From NCBI GenBank assembly GCA_030750975.1, contig JASMHC010000015.1, positions 496,001-560,000 on the forward strand: a stretch of DNA of 64,000 nucleotides. The letters run 5' to 3'. Below are positions 46,087 through 54,218 of the stretch, piece by piece. The notes below the pieces were generated by a model. That model did no database searches. It had not been told where the DNA came from and saw only the letters and a program-made list of their open reading frames with translations. Position numbers and translations under genes: made by a program. This DNA comes from Paracoccaceae bacterium. Its GTDB lineage: Bacteria > Pseudomonadota > Alphaproteobacteria > Rhodobacterales > Rhodobacteraceae. Numbering within the stretch: position 1 is the stretch's first letter; each line of letters opens with the position of its first letter.

Positions 46087-46545
46087 ATGTCGATTGACGA
46101 GGTGGATCGCCGAATACTGAGGACTCTCCAGAAGAAGGGGAGGATTTCGAACGCCGAACTGGCCGAGCAGGCAAACCTGTCGGCCTCGGCCTGTCACCGC
46201 CGCGTTCAGCGGCTTGAGGCGGATGGGTATATCCGCGATTACGTGGCCCTTCTGAACGCCCGCAAGATGGGCCTGCCGACGACAGTATTTGTGGAAATCA
46301 CGCTTCAGGCCCAGGCCGATGAGGTGCTTGAGGCATTTGAAACCGCCGTATCCCGCGTGCCGGATGTGTTGGAATGCCATTTGATGGCGGGAACGGCGGA
46401 TTACATTCTTAAAGTTGTGGCAGAAGATACCGAGGATTTCGCCCGCATCCACCGCCAATACCTGACCCGCCTGCCGGGGGTGGCGCAGATGCAATCAAGC
46501 TTTGCATTGCGGACCGTTTTCAAAACAACGGCATTGCCGCTTTAA
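46087..46545 (+). CDS. Lrp/AsnC family transcriptional regulator
   Basis: A 152-residue Lrp/AsnC protein. The helix-turn-helix is ILRTLQKKGRISNAELAEQANLSASACHRRVQRL (residues 10-43), followed by the ligand-binding RAM domain with ECHLMAGTADYILKV. The start at 46087 (MSIDEVDRR) is the usual one; the frame is open from 46000. Position opposite ald suggests an AldR-like, alanine-responsive activator. It overlaps the opposite-strand yghU by 4 bases at the stops. Confidence 0.92.
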   Translation: MSIDEVDRRILRTLQKKGRISNAELAEQANLSASACHRRVQRLEADGYIRDYVALLNARKMGLPTTVFVEITLQAQADEVLEAFETAVSRVPDVLECHLMAGTADYILKVVAEDTEDFARIHRQYLTRLPGVAQMQSSFALRTVFKTTALPL

Positions 46546-47375
46546 TCGTCCCAGCTCAGACCGTCGAAATCAGAGGCTGAATGCCGCTCGGGCAGTTTTT
46601 CGCGGTTCACCATGCGGCCGCGCTTAACGGCGGGGCGTGCCCAGATTTGTTCTGCCCAGCGGACGACATGGGTATAGCTGTGCACCTGTAAAAACTCGGC
46701 CGCGTCATACTGCCAGCCCAGAACCAATCCGCCATACCATGGCCAAATCGCCATGTCGGCGATGGTGTATTCGTCGCCGGCCATAAACTCGTTCTCGGCC
46801 AGATGGCGGTCCAGCACGTCAAGCTGGCGTTTCACTTCCATCGCGAAACGATCGATTGGATATTCCATCGGATAGGGCGCATAGGCATAGAAATGGCCGA
46901 ATCCGCCGCCCAGATAGGGAGCACTTCCCATCTGCCAGAACAGCCAGTTCAGCATTTCGGTGCGCTTCGCGGGATCGGTCGGGATGAAGGCGCCGAATTT
47001 TTCAGCCAGATGCATCAGGATCGAGGCGCTTTCAAACACCCGTGTCGGCGGGGTAGTTGAATAATCCAGCAAGGCGGGGATTTTCGAATTGGGGTTGATC
47101 TCGACAAACCCGCTGCCGAACTGGTCGCCCGCGCCGATATCAATCGGCCAGGCGTCATACTCGGCATCGTGACCGGCCATCAGCAATTCCTCGAACATGA
47201 CAGTCACCTTCACCCCGTTCGGCGTGCCCAGCGAATGCAGCTGATACGGATGCGCCCCTCTGGGCAATTCCTTGTCATGGGTCGCCCCGGCAATCGGGCG
47301 GTTGGTCGAAGACCAGTTGCCGCCATTCTCTTTGTCCCAGGTCCAGATTTTCGGGGGGGTGTAGGTGTTGGTCAT
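46542..47375 (-). CDS. yghU: Glutathione S-transferase, YghU type
   Basis: A 277-residue Nu-class GST of the YghU branch, recognised by the long N-terminal arm PPKIWTWDKENGGNWSSTNRPIAGATHDKEL. The thioredoxin fold has HSLGTPNGVKVTVMFEELL and INPNSKIPALLDY, then a helical domain with NWLFWQMGSAPYLGGGFGHF. These enzymes bind two glutathiones and reduce disulfides. It is a different type from the GST at 42766. Confidence 0.92.
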   Translation of the reverse strand: MTNTYTPPKIWTWDKENGGNWSSTNRPIAGATHDKELPRGAHPYQLHSLGTPNGVKVTVMFEELLMAGHDAEYDAWPIDIGAGDQFGSGFVEINPNSKIPALLDYSTTPPTRVFESASILMHLAEKFGAFIPTDPAKRTEMLNWLFWQMGSAPYLGGGFGHFYAYAPYPMEYPIDRFAMEVKRQLDVLDRHLAENEFMAGDEYTIADMAIWPWYGGLVLGWQYDAAEFLQVHSYTHVVRWAEQIWARPAVKRGRMVNREKLPERHSASDFDGLSWDD

Positions 47376-47466
47376 GATTTGTTCCGTGTGTCGCGCGTTG
47401 CCGATAAGGATAGTCTGCGTATCAGGATTTGGAAGGGCAAAGCAAAGGGTCGGTCACAGCCTTGTC

Positions 47467-47506
47467 AAAAAGAAAAACCCCCGAGGGCGGATGCCTTCGA
47501 GGGTTC
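47467..47506 (-). terminator. Intrinsic terminator of rpsU
   Basis: On the minus strand AACCCTCGA pairs with TCGGGGGTT around a short loop region (47476-47506), with GTTTTTCTTTTT as the T-run. It is located about 33 bases after the rpsU stop. Confidence 0.8.
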
Positions 47507-47538
47507 TGAACTTTTCAAGCGTTCAAGCCATCGGCAGT

Positions 47539-47745
47539 TTATAACATACCTTCGCGCTGAGCTTTCTTACGTGCGAGCTTACGGGCACGGCGAATCGCTT
47601 CGGCCTTCTCGCGCGCTTTCTTCTCGGAAGGTTTTTCGAAATGCTGCTTCAGCTTCATTTCACGAAAAACACCCTCACGCTGGAGCTTTTTCTTCAGGGC
47701 ACGAAGCGCCTGATCGACGTTGTTGTCACGAACACTAACCTGCAT
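47539..47745 (-). CDS. rpsU: 30S ribosomal protein bS21
   Basis: A 68-residue S21, a small basic protein of the ribosomal platform. The conserved [20 protein letters not shown] start and [16 protein letters not shown] are intact. GGTGGTGAAAACCAC lies just upstream of the ATG. It is a single-gene unit with its own terminator. Confidence 0.97.
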   Translation of the reverse strand: MQVSVRDNNVDQALRALKKKLQREGVFREMKLKQHFEKPSEKKAREKAEAIRRARKLARKKAQREGML

Positions 47746-47859
47746 GTGGTTTTCACCACCTTTCTAAGTTGGATTTGCAAGGAATTGCAGGAAGCCGCCA
47801 TATAGCAACCGGCTTGGAATTTGTCTAGGGTACGCAAAACAGGATGCGAGTGCCCCGAT

Positions 47860-48531
47860 ATGACCGATCCCAAGACCCGCCTGATCGAAGCCGCGCTAAG
47901 CCATGTCGGCTTTGACGGCTGGTCGGATGTGACACTGAAAATGGCGGCGGAAGAATGCGACATTCCGCTGGCCGAGGCCGAGGCGTTGTTTCCGCGCGGC
48001 GCCATAGATCTGGCGCTTGGTTATCATCACTGGGGCGACGACCGGATGGTTGCGGCGATGGACGCGGCGCATCTTGGGGAAATGCGCTATCGCGATCGAG
48101 TGGCCTTTGCCATCCGCAAGCGGCTTGAGCTGGCGGATAAGGAAGCGGTCCGGCGTGGATCGACCCTGTTTTCCCTGCCACAAAACGCGGGCGACGGGGC
48201 CAAGGCGATCTGGGGCACGGCTGATCGGATCTGGACCGCGCTGGGCGACAGCTCGGATGATGTGAACTGGTACACCAAGCGGATGACGCTTTCGGCGGTC
48301 TATAGCGCCGTTGCACTGTTCTGGCTGGGCGATGAAAGTGACGGGTATCAGGACACGTGGGACTTTCTCGACCGCCGGATTGACAACGTGATGCAGTTTG
48401 AAAAAACCAAGGCGAAGCTGCGGGAAAACCCGCTGGTGAAAAGCTTCATGGCCGGACCGGGCCGAATTCTGGATAACATCTCGGCCCCCGGCAAGGGGCA
48501 GGGCGGGTTTCCGGGGCAATGGAACAAGTAA
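47860..48531 (+). CDS. COQ9 family ubiquinone biosynthesis protein
   Basis: A 223-residue COQ9-family protein. The N-terminal TetR-like helical part starts TRLIEAALSHVGFDGWSDVTLKMAAEE, and the C-terminal COQ9 domain includes STLFSLPQNAGDGAKAIWGTADRIW and DDVNWYTKRMTLSAVYSAVALFWLGD, the lipid-binding helix region. It presents ubiquinone precursors to the COQ7-type hydroxylase. ATG at 47860. The quinone-reductase-like gene follows 10 bases later, a sensible pairing. Confidence 0.9.
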   Translation: MTDPKTRLIEAALSHVGFDGWSDVTLKMAAEECDIPLAEAEALFPRGAIDLALGYHHWGDDRMVAAMDAAHLGEMRYRDRVAFAIRKRLELADKEAVRRGSTLFSLPQNAGDGAKAIWGTADRIWTALGDSSDDVNWYTKRMTLSAVYSAVALFWLGDESDGYQDTWDFLDRRIDNVMQFEKTKAKLRENPLVKSFMAGPGRILDNISAPGKGQGGFPGQWNK

Positions 48532-48541
48532 GAGGCACGAA

Positions 48542-49516
48542 ATGATGCAGGCGATTGAAATCACCAGGCCCGGCGGGCCGGAAGTATTGCAGCTTTGCGA
48601 ACGGCCCAAGCCAAAGGCCGGGCCGGGCGAGGTGATCCTCAGGGTTGCTTATGCCGGTGTGAACCGGCCTGATGCGTTGCAGCGGGCGGGCAGCTATGCG
48701 CCGCCCCCCACCGCCAGCCCTTTGCCGGGGCTTGAAGCCTCGGGCGAGGTGGTCGCGGTTGGGGCGGGCGTCGGCTGGCCGGCAGTCGGCGATCAGGTCT
48801 GCGCGTTGCTGCCCGGCGGCGGCTATGCCGAATATGTCATGACCCCCGCCGCCCATTGCCTGCCGGTGCCCGAAGGCATGGGTCTGAAAGAAGCGGCCTG
48901 CCTGCCTGAAACCCATTTCACCGTATGGTCCAACGTCTTCATGCGTGGCGGGCTGAAGGCGGGCGAAAAATTCCTTGTCCATGGCGGTTCCAGCGGTATT
49001 GGCACAACGGCGATCCAACTGGCGCATCACTTTGGTGCACGGGTCTTTGCCACCGCCGGTTCTGATGACAAGTGCAAGGTTTGTACCGATCTGGGGGCGG
49101 ACCGCGCGATCAACTATCGTGATGAAGATTTCGTTGAGATTGCCAAGGCCGAGGGCGGCATGGATCTGATCCTCGACATGGTTGGCGGAGATTACATCAA
49201 CCGCAATATTCGCAGCCTCGCCCTTGAAGGGCGTATGGTGCATATCGCCTTTCTTTCCGGTCCAAAGGCCGAGGTGAACTTTGCCCAGATCATGGCGCGT
49301 CGTCTGACCGTCACCGGCAGCACGCTGCGGCCGCAAAGCGATCAGGCAAAGGCCGTGATTGCCGGTCAGTTGCGCGAAAAGGTCTGGCCCTTGCTTGACG
49401 CGGGCCGCATCGCGCCGGTGATGGATTCCGAGTTTCCACTGGCCGACGCCGCCTCTGCCCACGCGAGGATCGAAAGCAGCGGGCATATCGGCAAGATCGT
49501 GCTGAAGGTCGGATAG
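48542..49516 (+). CDS. Medium-chain NAD(P)H:quinone oxidoreductase-like protein
   Basis: A 324-residue zinc-independent member of the MDR family (quinone reductase/TP53I3 type). VAYAGVNRPDALQRAGSYAPPP is its typical N-terminal block and LVHGGSSGIGTTAIQLAHHFGA holds the nucleotide-binding AxxGxxG-like loop. DQVCALLPGGGYAEY and a C-terminal LADAASAHARIESSGHIGKIVL complete the fold. Substrate not known. GAGGCACGAA lies before the start. Confidence 0.9.
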   Translation: MMQAIEITRPGGPEVLQLCERPKPKAGPGEVILRVAYAGVNRPDALQRAGSYAPPPTASPLPGLEASGEVVAVGAGVGWPAVGDQVCALLPGGGYAEYVMTPAAHCLPVPEGMGLKEAACLPETHFTVWSNVFMRGGLKAGEKFLVHGGSSGIGTTAIQLAHHFGARVFATAGSDDKCKVCTDLGADRAINYRDEDFVEIAKAEGGMDLILDMVGGDYINRNIRSLALEGRMVHIAFLSGPKAEVNFAQIMARRLTVTGSTLRPQSDQAKAVIAGQLREKVWPLLDAGRIAPVMDSEFPLADAASAHARIESSGHIGKIVLKVG

Positions 49517-49581
49517 CGCGAGCGCCGAGCCGCAAGACAAACCCGACATAACAGAGATGTCCCGCCCGGCGGCACCGCCGG

Positions 49582-49642
49582 GCCGCGCCGACCCGCCCCC
49601 ATGGGGCGGCGCGATTGCGCCACCCCTCGGGTCGGTCGCGGC
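49582..49642 (-). repeat. Nested-hairpin intergenic element, copy P2
   Basis: On the minus strand an outer stem of 14 pairs with a single-base bulge (49628-49642 with 49582-49595) encloses a 10-pair inner stem with one G-T wobble (49617-49626 with 49603-49612, loop of 4). An unpaired G-rich linker lies on the same side as in P1. It starts 24 bases after the RNase T2 stop, in sense. Confidence 0.6.
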
Positions 49643-49665
49643 CCTCATTTCCCAATCAGAGAGGC

Positions 49666-50298
49666 CTAAGGAACCGGATGCATCACCGCATCCTCTAACG
49701 TGCAATCCCGCCTTACATCTTCGCCGCATTGGCGCGGTGTAAGCTCCTTGGTCAGGCAGATGCGCACCTCTTGTATCTGCCCCGATTTGCAGGTGATGGT
49801 GACGCCGGTTTCCTCAAGCGCGGGATTGGCCAGCAAAAAGGCCTTTTCCACCGCCTTGGCCGGAACATTGCGGGGTTCGGTCCATGTGCGGAAAATGCTT
49901 GGGCGCTGCACCGAGAAATAGGCGCGGATCGAATTGCCAAGATAGCCCTGCGCGTCCAGACCAGAACAGCTGCCGTGCTTTTGCCACTGATAGCGGGCCA
50001 GCGACGCGGAGCCATACAGGTCTTTCACAGCTTCCAGCTCGTCCCGATAGGGGGCGTCGAATTCCGTTCCGCACCAGACCGGCCAGCCCTGTTCGTATTG
50101 CGGCCAAAGCCCGTGCAGGGTCCAGCCAAGATCGCGGTCTTCGCCGCATTGCACCGATCCGCGTGCGTTGCCTGTCCGGTCGCACCAGTTTGGCGACCAG
50201 CTGAGCGACATGACGTAATAGTCAAAATCCCCTGCCTCGGTTGCGGCGGCTGGCAGGGACGTTCCCAAAGCCAGGATCAGGCCGAAAATCATCCGCAT
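49666..50298 (-). CDS. Ribonuclease T2 family protein with an altered second active-site motif
   Basis: A 210-residue secreted RNase T2-like protein: signal peptide (residues 1-20, ending PAAATEA), then SLSWSPNWCD, the first active-site motif WTLHGLWPQ and the second YQWQKHGSC. In the usual second motif the base before Trp is a catalytic Glu (EWxKHGTC); here it is Gln. Six or more Cys suggest disulfides for the periplasm. Family members cut RNA non-specifically; activity is uncertain here. Alternative ATG at 50290 is two codons in. Confidence 0.88.
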   Translation of the reverse strand: MRMIFGLILALGTSLPAAATEAGDFDYYVMSLSWSPNWCDRTGNARGSVQCGEDRDLGWTLHGLWPQYEQGWPVWCGTEFDAPYRDELEAVKDLYGSASLARYQWQKHGSCSGLDAQGYLGNSIRAYFSVQRPSIFRTWTEPRNVPAKAVEKAFLLANPALEETGVTITCKSGQIQEVRICLTKELTPRQCGEDVRRDCTLEDAVMHPVP

Positions 50299-50426
50299 GA
50301 TTTGATCTTTCCCTTTTGTCCCGATGCCAGTATAACGCCGCCAAGTTCCCCGACAACGTGAACCCGGCCGACCAAGGCCTGCCCCTGATCCGGGCGACGG
50401 GGAAGATGTGTTCTAGGAGACGTAAG

Positions 50427-51173
50427 ATGGCAAAACTTCTGCACCCGAAAGCAACCGCCGTTTGGCTGGTGGACAATACCGTGATGACCTTCAAGCAGAT
50501 CGGCGATTTCGTCGGCATGCACGAGCTTGAGATTCAAGGCATCGCGGATGGCGACGTGGCCACCGGCGTGAAAGGGTTTGACCCGATTGCCAATAACCAG
50601 CTGACGCAGGAAGAAATCACCGCCGCCGAGGGCAACCCGCTGCACAAGCTGAAGCTCAAGGTGAACTCGGCCGCCGTTGGCGAAGAAAAACGCCGTGGTC
50701 CGCGCTATACGCCGTTGTCCAAGCGTCAGGACCGTCCGGCCTCGATCCTATGGCTGGTCAAGTTCCACCCCGAGCTTTCGGATGGGCAGGTATCGAAACT
50801 GGTCGGCACCACCAAGCCGACCATTCAGGCGATCCGCGAACGCACCCATTGGAACATCGCCAACATCCAGCCGATCGATCCGGTTGCGCTGGGCCTTTGT
50901 AAACAGTCCGAGCTGGACGAAGCCGTGCAGAAAGCCAACGCCAAGAAAGCCGCGGAAGGCGCCGTGATGAGCGATGACGAGCGCCGCAAGCTGGTCTCGA
51001 CCGAGCAAAGCCTCGAAATGGGCACCGAGCCGAAAATACCGTCGGCCATCGAAGGGCTGGAAAGCTTCACCCTTGGTGGTGTGGACGACGAGGAAGACAA
51101 GAAAGAAGACATCCTTGATGCGGACAGCCTGTTCAACCTGCCGGGCGATGCCGGGGATGACGACGAGGATTAA
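50427..51173 (+). CDS. trcR: TrcR/DUF1013 cell-cycle transcriptional regulator family protein
   Basis: A 248-residue protein conserved in alphaproteobacteria. The N-terminal part, MAKLLHPKATAVWLVDNTV and LTFKQIGDF-like residues, resembles a degenerate HTH, followed by ERTHWNIANIQPIDPVALGLCKQSELDEAV and a strongly acidic C-terminal tail (from about residue 215, DDEEDKKEDI and GDDDED). The family (formerly DUF1013) is named TrcR; I recall it as linked to cell-cycle control, without direct evidence here. Start at 50427 has AGGAGA upstream; the frame is open from 50316. Confidence 0.82.
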   Translation: MAKLLHPKATAVWLVDNTVMTFKQIGDFVGMHELEIQGIADGDVATGVKGFDPIANNQLTQEEITAAEGNPLHKLKLKVNSAAVGEEKRRGPRYTPLSKRQDRPASILWLVKFHPELSDGQVSKLVGTTKPTIQAIRERTHWNIANIQPIDPVALGLCKQSELDEAVQKANAKKAAEGAVMSDDERRKLVSTEQSLEMGTEPKIPSAIEGLESFTLGGVDDEEDKKEDILDADSLFNLPGDAGDDDED

Positions 51174-51185
51174 TCCCGAAACGCC

Positions 51186-52184
51186 TTAACGGGTTTCAAG
51201 CCGGTAACGATCGGCAAATGTCATGCATCTCGTGCCGGGGGTGTCGCAATTCGCGGCGATGAACTGTTTCAGCGCCCACCAATATTGCCCCCCGTTCCAG
51301 CGCGAGAAATGGTGGCCGATCTGAACCGGCGCATTTCCCATGCCCCGCGCGAGGTTCAGATGGTCCTGATAGGCGTTCAGCATATTCTGGCCCGCGCCGT
51401 CGCGTCGGCCAGCATCCAGATAGTAAAAATTGTAATCCATCGTGATCGTCCGGCCACGCGGTGTTGGCAGGGAATGCAGCGGATAGATCACCACGCCGTT
51501 TTCCTGATAATCCGGCGCCGTGACCAGTCTTAGTACCTGCGACGTGTCGTATTTATACCCCGCATCCGCCAATGCCTGATACATCGCCACGTTCTGCGCC
51601 AGCAGCGGGGCGCGGAAGCCGATGACGCTTTCGGTCAATCGCCGCCACTCGGCGGGGTCGGGGTTTTCAATGCCGTTGATCTCGTAGGCCTGGGTCAGGA
51701 ATTTTTTGAACTGGGCCAGCTCGCTTGCCCATTCGTCATAGGTGAAGGTGCTGCCATCCCAGTGCCCGTTTGCGTGGGCCGCGATCTCGTGCCCTTCGCG
51801 ATAGGCGCGGCGCAGCATTTGCAGGCGCGAAGCGACCTCGTCCTTTGTGCCGCCAAAGCTGACATCCGACCGGCCCGGTTTATATCTTGGCGGATCATAG
51901 AGCGTTGCCAGATCATCGGCCAACAGATGGGTGCCGACGACGAAGAAGGTGTATTTCACGTCATTTTCCAGCGCGAAATCCAGCGTGTCCTGCCAGACAC
52001 TCAGGCTGCGGCTGCCGTCAAAGGCGACATGGATGATCTGGTCGGATATCCGGTTGCGGCTGACCTTTTCGTCCGTGGGCGACACGCCCGGCTTAGGCGG
52101 TTCCACCGGCTGGTAATCGTCCTGACAGGCCGCAAGCAGTAAGGTGGCCGCAAGCGCGGCCATGGTTTTCAGGCCCCGGATCAT
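51186..52184 (-). CDS. Polysaccharide-deacetylase-like lipoprotein
   Basis: A 332-residue protein with lipobox LLAAC at residue 20, so it is an outer- or inner-membrane lipoprotein. The NodB-like barrel follows: motif 1 reads VAFDGSRS instead of TFDDG, so the second Asp is lost. Motif 2 is [13 protein letters not shown] with the metal histidines, and motif 3 is [10 protein letters not shown]. The missing Asp may change metal binding or activity. Its start overlaps the recR stop by 4 bases; substrate unknown. Confidence 0.78.
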   Translation of the reverse strand: MIRGLKTMAALAATLLLAACQDDYQPVEPPKPGVSPTDEKVSRNRISDQIIHVAFDGSRSLSVWQDTLDFALENDVKYTFFVVGTHLLADDLATLYDPPRYKPGRSDVSFGGTKDEVASRLQMLRRAYREGHEIAAHANGHWDGSTFTYDEWASELAQFKKFLTQAYEINGIENPDPAEWRRLTESVIGFRAPLLAQNVAMYQALADAGYKYDTSQVLRLVTAPDYQENGVVIYPLHSLPTPRGRTITMDYNFYYLDAGRRDGAGQNMLNAYQDHLNLARGMGNAPVQIGHHFSRWNGGQYWWALKQFIAANCDTPGTRCMTFADRYRLETR

Positions 52185-52774
52185 AGTTTTTTACGCGCAT
52201 TCAGCGCCGCTGTGATGGTGCCATCATCGAGGTAATCCAGCTCGCCTCCGATGGGCACCCCCTGCGCCAGCGAGGTGACGCTGACGCGGTGCTCGATCTG
52301 GTCGGCGATGTAATGCGCCGTGGTCTGGCCGTCGATGGTGGCGTTAAGGGCAAGGATGACCTCGGAGATAGTCTCGGCCTCAAGCCGGTTGACCAGCTGC
52401 GGGATACGCAGATCATCCGGCCCGACCGCATCCAGTGCCGAAAGCGTACCGCCAAGCACATGATACCGGCCCTTGAAGACGCCTGACCGCTCCATCGCCC
52501 AAAGATCGGCCACGTCTTCAACCACGCAAAGTTCGCCATTGGCGCGTTTTTCCGACTGACAGATATCACAAATGTCGGTGGTGCCGACATTGCCGCAATT
52601 CAGGCATTCCCGCGCCGTGGCGGCGACGGTCTGCATCACGTCGGCCAAAGGGGTCAGCAGCAGATCGCGCTTGCGGATCAGATGCAAAACCGCGCGACGG
52701 GCCGAGCGGGGACCGAGGCCGGGAAGCTTGGCCATCAGTTCGATCAGGTGGTCGATGTCGCGGGTTGCGCTCAT
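52181..52774 (-). CDS. recR: Recombination mediator RecR
   Basis: A 197-residue RecR. The N-terminal helix-hairpin-helix is [21 protein letters not shown], the zinc motif [16 protein letters not shown], and the Toprim domain includes [21 protein letters not shown] and the C-terminal Walker-like [17 protein letters not shown]. It loads RecA with RecF/RecO. ybaB lies upstream, as in many bacteria. Confidence 0.97.
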   Translation of the reverse strand: MSATRDIDHLIELMAKLPGLGPRSARRAVLHLIRKRDLLLTPLADVMQTVAATARECLNCGNVGTTDICDICQSEKRANGELCVVEDVADLWAMERSGVFKGRYHVLGGTLSALDAVGPDDLRIPQLVNRLEAETISEVILALNATIDGQTTAHYIADQIEHRVSVTSLAQGVPIGGELDYLDDGTITAALNARKKL

Positions 52775-52786
52775 GTGGTGCTGTGA

Positions 52787-52836
52787 TGCGAGAGGCCAGC
52801 CTCTCGCGCTCTCCGGGATATTTCAGGTCAAAAGAT
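52787..52836. repeat. Hairpin plus ATTTC/AAAAGA tail repeat, copy 3
   Basis: A perfect 8-bp hairpin GCGAGAGG/CCTCTCGC (loop CCAG) is followed by CTCTCCGGGATATTTCAGG and AAAAGATTT. Same plan as 17132-17181 and 42237-42276. It is the gap between ybaB and recR. Confidence 0.5.
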
Positions 52837-53181
52837 TTAGAAGGGCAGTTTCATCCCCGCGGGCAGGTTCAGGCCTTCGGTGATCTTGGCCATTTCCTCT
52901 TGCGATTTTTCCGCCGCCTTGGCTTGCGCATCCTTGATCGCGGCAAGGATCAGGTCTTCGACCACTTCCTTTTCGTCGGGATGAAAGATCGACGGGTTGA
53001 TATCCAGCGCAGTCAATTCGCCCTTGGCGGTGGCGGTGGCCTTGACAAGGCCCGCACCGCTTTCACCGGTCACGGTGGTCTTGTTCAGCTCGTCCTGCAT
53101 TTCGGCCATCTTGGCCTGCATTTCCTGAGCCTTCTTCATCATTCCGGCCATATCGCCAAGCTGGCCCAATCCTTTGAGCAT
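52837..53181 (-). CDS. ybaB: YbaB/EbfC nucleoid-associated protein
   Basis: A 114-residue YbaB/EbfC DNA-binding protein. MLKGLGQLGDMAGMMKKAQ opens the fold, KMAEMQDELNKTTVTGESGAGLV follows and the C-terminal LPAGMKLPF is typical. The start at 53181 is the family start; the frame is open to 53391 but unsupported. It is next to recR (62 bases) but here separated from dnaX by a dioxygenase gene. Confidence 0.95.
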   Translation of the reverse strand: MLKGLGQLGDMAGMMKKAQEMQAKMAEMQDELNKTTVTGESGAGLVKATATAKGELTALDINPSIFHPDEKEVVEDLILAAIKDAQAKAAEKSQEEMAKITEGLNLPAGMKLPF

Positions 53182-53272
53182 TATCGTGTCTCCTGTCAGG
53201 TGGCGCGGGATCGCGCGTTTCATCAACATATCGCAGTCTGGCGGCGGCGATACAAGGTGATACGGGCGGGCA

Positions 53273-54145
53273 TCAGATGACGCGGACCTTCGCGAGGCCA
53301 TCGGCCTCGGTGACAGAACAGCAAATGGACGACAAGGTACGCGCTTCGTCATAGTTCCACGGCTGGCCACGGTGAAGGATGGCGCGTTCATCCCAGATCA
53401 GCACGTCCCCCACCTGCCATTCGTGGCTATAGACGCATTCCGGTCTGGTGCAATGGGCAATCGCCTGGTCGATGATGGCCTGCCCCTCGGCCAGCCCGAT
53501 CCCTTCGATGGCGAAGCTATGCGATGCGATCAGCAATGAGTCTTCGCCGGTGACAGGGTTCGGCCAAATGGCTTTCCACGGACGATCCGGCCATTGCCGC
53601 ATTTCCGGCAGCGCCCCCAATTCGCGCGAGATCCGATCGCGCGAGTTTGACAGGCGATGCCAGATGATCGCGTCTTGCAGCACCTCTTTCAGGCGGGCAG
53701 GTATGGTTGCCCATCCGGTGCGGGTCGAGGCAAGCTCGGTCTGGCCGCCGCCGCTTGCCGGTACGACGCGGGCGGTCAGGATATTCACCAACGCCGGGAT
53801 CGGCAGAAAGGTGCTGTCGGTGTGCCAAAGCATGTTGGCTTGCAGGTTCAACGTGTGCAGGCCCTCGGGATCAGAGACGCCGTCACCGGTTTCGTTCGAG
53901 ACTTTGGGAATATCAAAGGGCAGGTCCCTGCCTTTGGCCATCGCTTCGCGGTTTTCAATCGGGCCGAACAGGCTGGCGATTTTCAGATGGGTGGCGTCGT
54001 CGAAATCCTGATTGCGGAACAATAGCGCCGAGTGGGTTTCGAAGGCGTGGCGCAGTTCGGGCCAGAGGTGATCGGCGCTGACCTCGCGCAGGTCCACATC
54101 GTGAACGATCAATCCGAAATCGGGGTGAAGCGGGCTGGTGTGCAT
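53273..54145 (-). CDS. TauD/TfdA-family Fe(II)/2-oxoglutarate dioxygenase
   Basis: A 290-residue dioxygenase. The HxD iron-binding pair is in NMLWHTDSTFLPIPAL near residue 109, the distal His is in DERAILHRGQPW near residue 258, and the 2-oxoglutarate-binding Arg is probably in DEARTLSS just after. Family members hydroxylate taurine, phenoxyacetates or quaternary ammonium compounds; the substrate is unknown. It lies between dnaX and ybaB-recR on the same strand. Confidence 0.88.
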   Translation of the reverse strand: MHTSPLHPDFGLIVHDVDLREVSADHLWPELRHAFETHSALLFRNQDFDDATHLKIASLFGPIENREAMAKGRDLPFDIPKVSNETGDGVSDPEGLHTLNLQANMLWHTDSTFLPIPALVNILTARVVPASGGGQTELASTRTGWATIPARLKEVLQDAIIWHRLSNSRDRISRELGALPEMRQWPDRPWKAIWPNPVTGEDSLLIASHSFAIEGIGLAEGQAIIDQAIAHCTRPECVYSHEWQVGDVLIWDERAILHRGQPWNYDEARTLSSICCSVTEADGLAKVRVI

Positions 54146-54218
54146 GTCGGCTCACTTTCGCAGGTTGCGGATCATAGCTGGGGGCAAAATCCGGGATGCC
54201 CGCCAGTTTGCGGCTGGT

